A stretch of DNA of 64,000 bases, taken from positions 20,247-84,246 of the forward strand of contig JAFVCA010000043.1 of the NCBI GenBank assembly GCA_017479705.1, in the 5' to 3' direction. The stretch comes from Bacteroidales bacterium (lineage in GTDB: Bacteria > Bacteroidota > Bacteroidia > Bacteroidales > P3). A program made the translations under genes and the position numbers. Below are positions 63,887 through 64,000 of this stretch, piece by piece (within the stretch, counting starts at the first letter, position 1; each line of letters starts with the position of its first letter). The notes beneath the pieces are model-generated. The model saw nothing but the letters and a program-made list of their open reading frames with translations. It was not told the DNA's origin and did no database searches.

Positions 63887-64000
63887 CTATAAAAAGTTGG
63901 CCACACGGTAGAGGAAGAAGTCGAGGTCACGCGAGCCTCTGTTTTTGATAGTGGCGAGTTGAATTTTGGCGTTGGTGCTTTCGGCGATGGCGTTGGTGTG
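63887..64000 (-). CDS. ISL3-like transposase, C-terminal end (cut by window edge)
   Basis: The last 37 codons read TNAIAESTNAKIQLATIKNRGS and DLDFFLYRVANFL before a TAG at 63887-63889. The 'N-x-x-AE-x-x-N-x-K-I-(K/Q)' and following RG-x-R pattern is the C-terminal signature of ISL3 (IS204/IS1001-type) transposases. The IS end would lie between here and the DUF3791 promoter, about 63786-63886; I cannot define its inverted repeat without the other end. Confidence 0.65.
   Translation of the reverse strand, partial: HTNAIAESTNAKIQLATIKNRGSRDLDFFLYRVANFL

Overview
The window looks like the chromosome of a Bacteroidales bacterium (Bacteroidota) with moderately high GC. The evidence is many promoters of the form TAnnTTTG (often TATCTTTG) in place of sigma-70 boxes, little sign of Shine-Dalgarno sequences, SusD-era style lipoproteins with short N-termini (SCKK, GCKK), T9SS sorting domains on secreted proteins, a fused glutamate formimidoyltransferase/cyclodeaminase, and Bacteroidota-typical families (DUF3791/DUF3990, four-helix-bundle suffix protein, SatD/DUF3307). 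I cannot name the genus.

Layout. 1-8.1 kb: end of clpC, a leftward ECF sigma/anti-sigma/lipoprotein operon, and gcvP. 8.5-16.2 kb: secreted-protein block read leftward (C10 cysteine protease with InlB-type repeats and a T9SS tail, an IgGFc-binding-like protein with a type B T9SS tail, a membrane HExxH protein). 16.7-18.9 kb: a cholesterol-dependent-cytolysin-like protein with two N-terminal FN3-like domains. 19.1-23.1 kb: an EmrB/EmrA/TolC-type efflux operon. 23.4-35 kb: a defence-like island with a 6S-like structured RNA, a PLD-nuclease/SNF2 helicase, an Eco57I-type methyltransferase interrupted by a single -1 frame change, three small membrane proteins, a pseudogene interrupted by a MITE-like element, and a PD-(D/E)XK nuclease plus AAA ATPase pair. 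35.6-43.6 kb: housekeeping and peptide metabolism (D-Ala-D-Ala dipeptidase, two M20 peptidases, FMN-binding protein, phosphopantetheinyl transferase, aldehyde dehydrogenase). 43.7-45.8 kb: an XRE regulator with a striking array of TTACAnnTGTAA-like sites, and tiny genes. 46-60.7 kb: histidine catabolism (ftcD, hutH), M13 peptidase, SatD/DUF3307, a Het-C-like protein, PAP2 phosphatase, thiol peroxidase, zinc-ribbon/Nif3 pair. 60.8-64 kb: groES-groEL behind a sigma-54-like promoter, a DUF3791/DUF3990 cassette, and the end of an ISL3-like transposase.

How it works together. The core genes are ordinary metabolism and proteostasis. The accessory interest lies in three places: the 23.4-35 kb island, whose GC falls abruptly in the middle of the methyltransferase where the target-recognition half begins, and stays low through the following membrane proteins; the secreted and toxin-like block at 8.5-19 kb, partly bracketed by copies of a 49-base palindrome that occurs three times in the window; and the operator array at 44.4-44.8 kb. 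All family assignments are by eye from translated sequence and motifs; no database search was possible.
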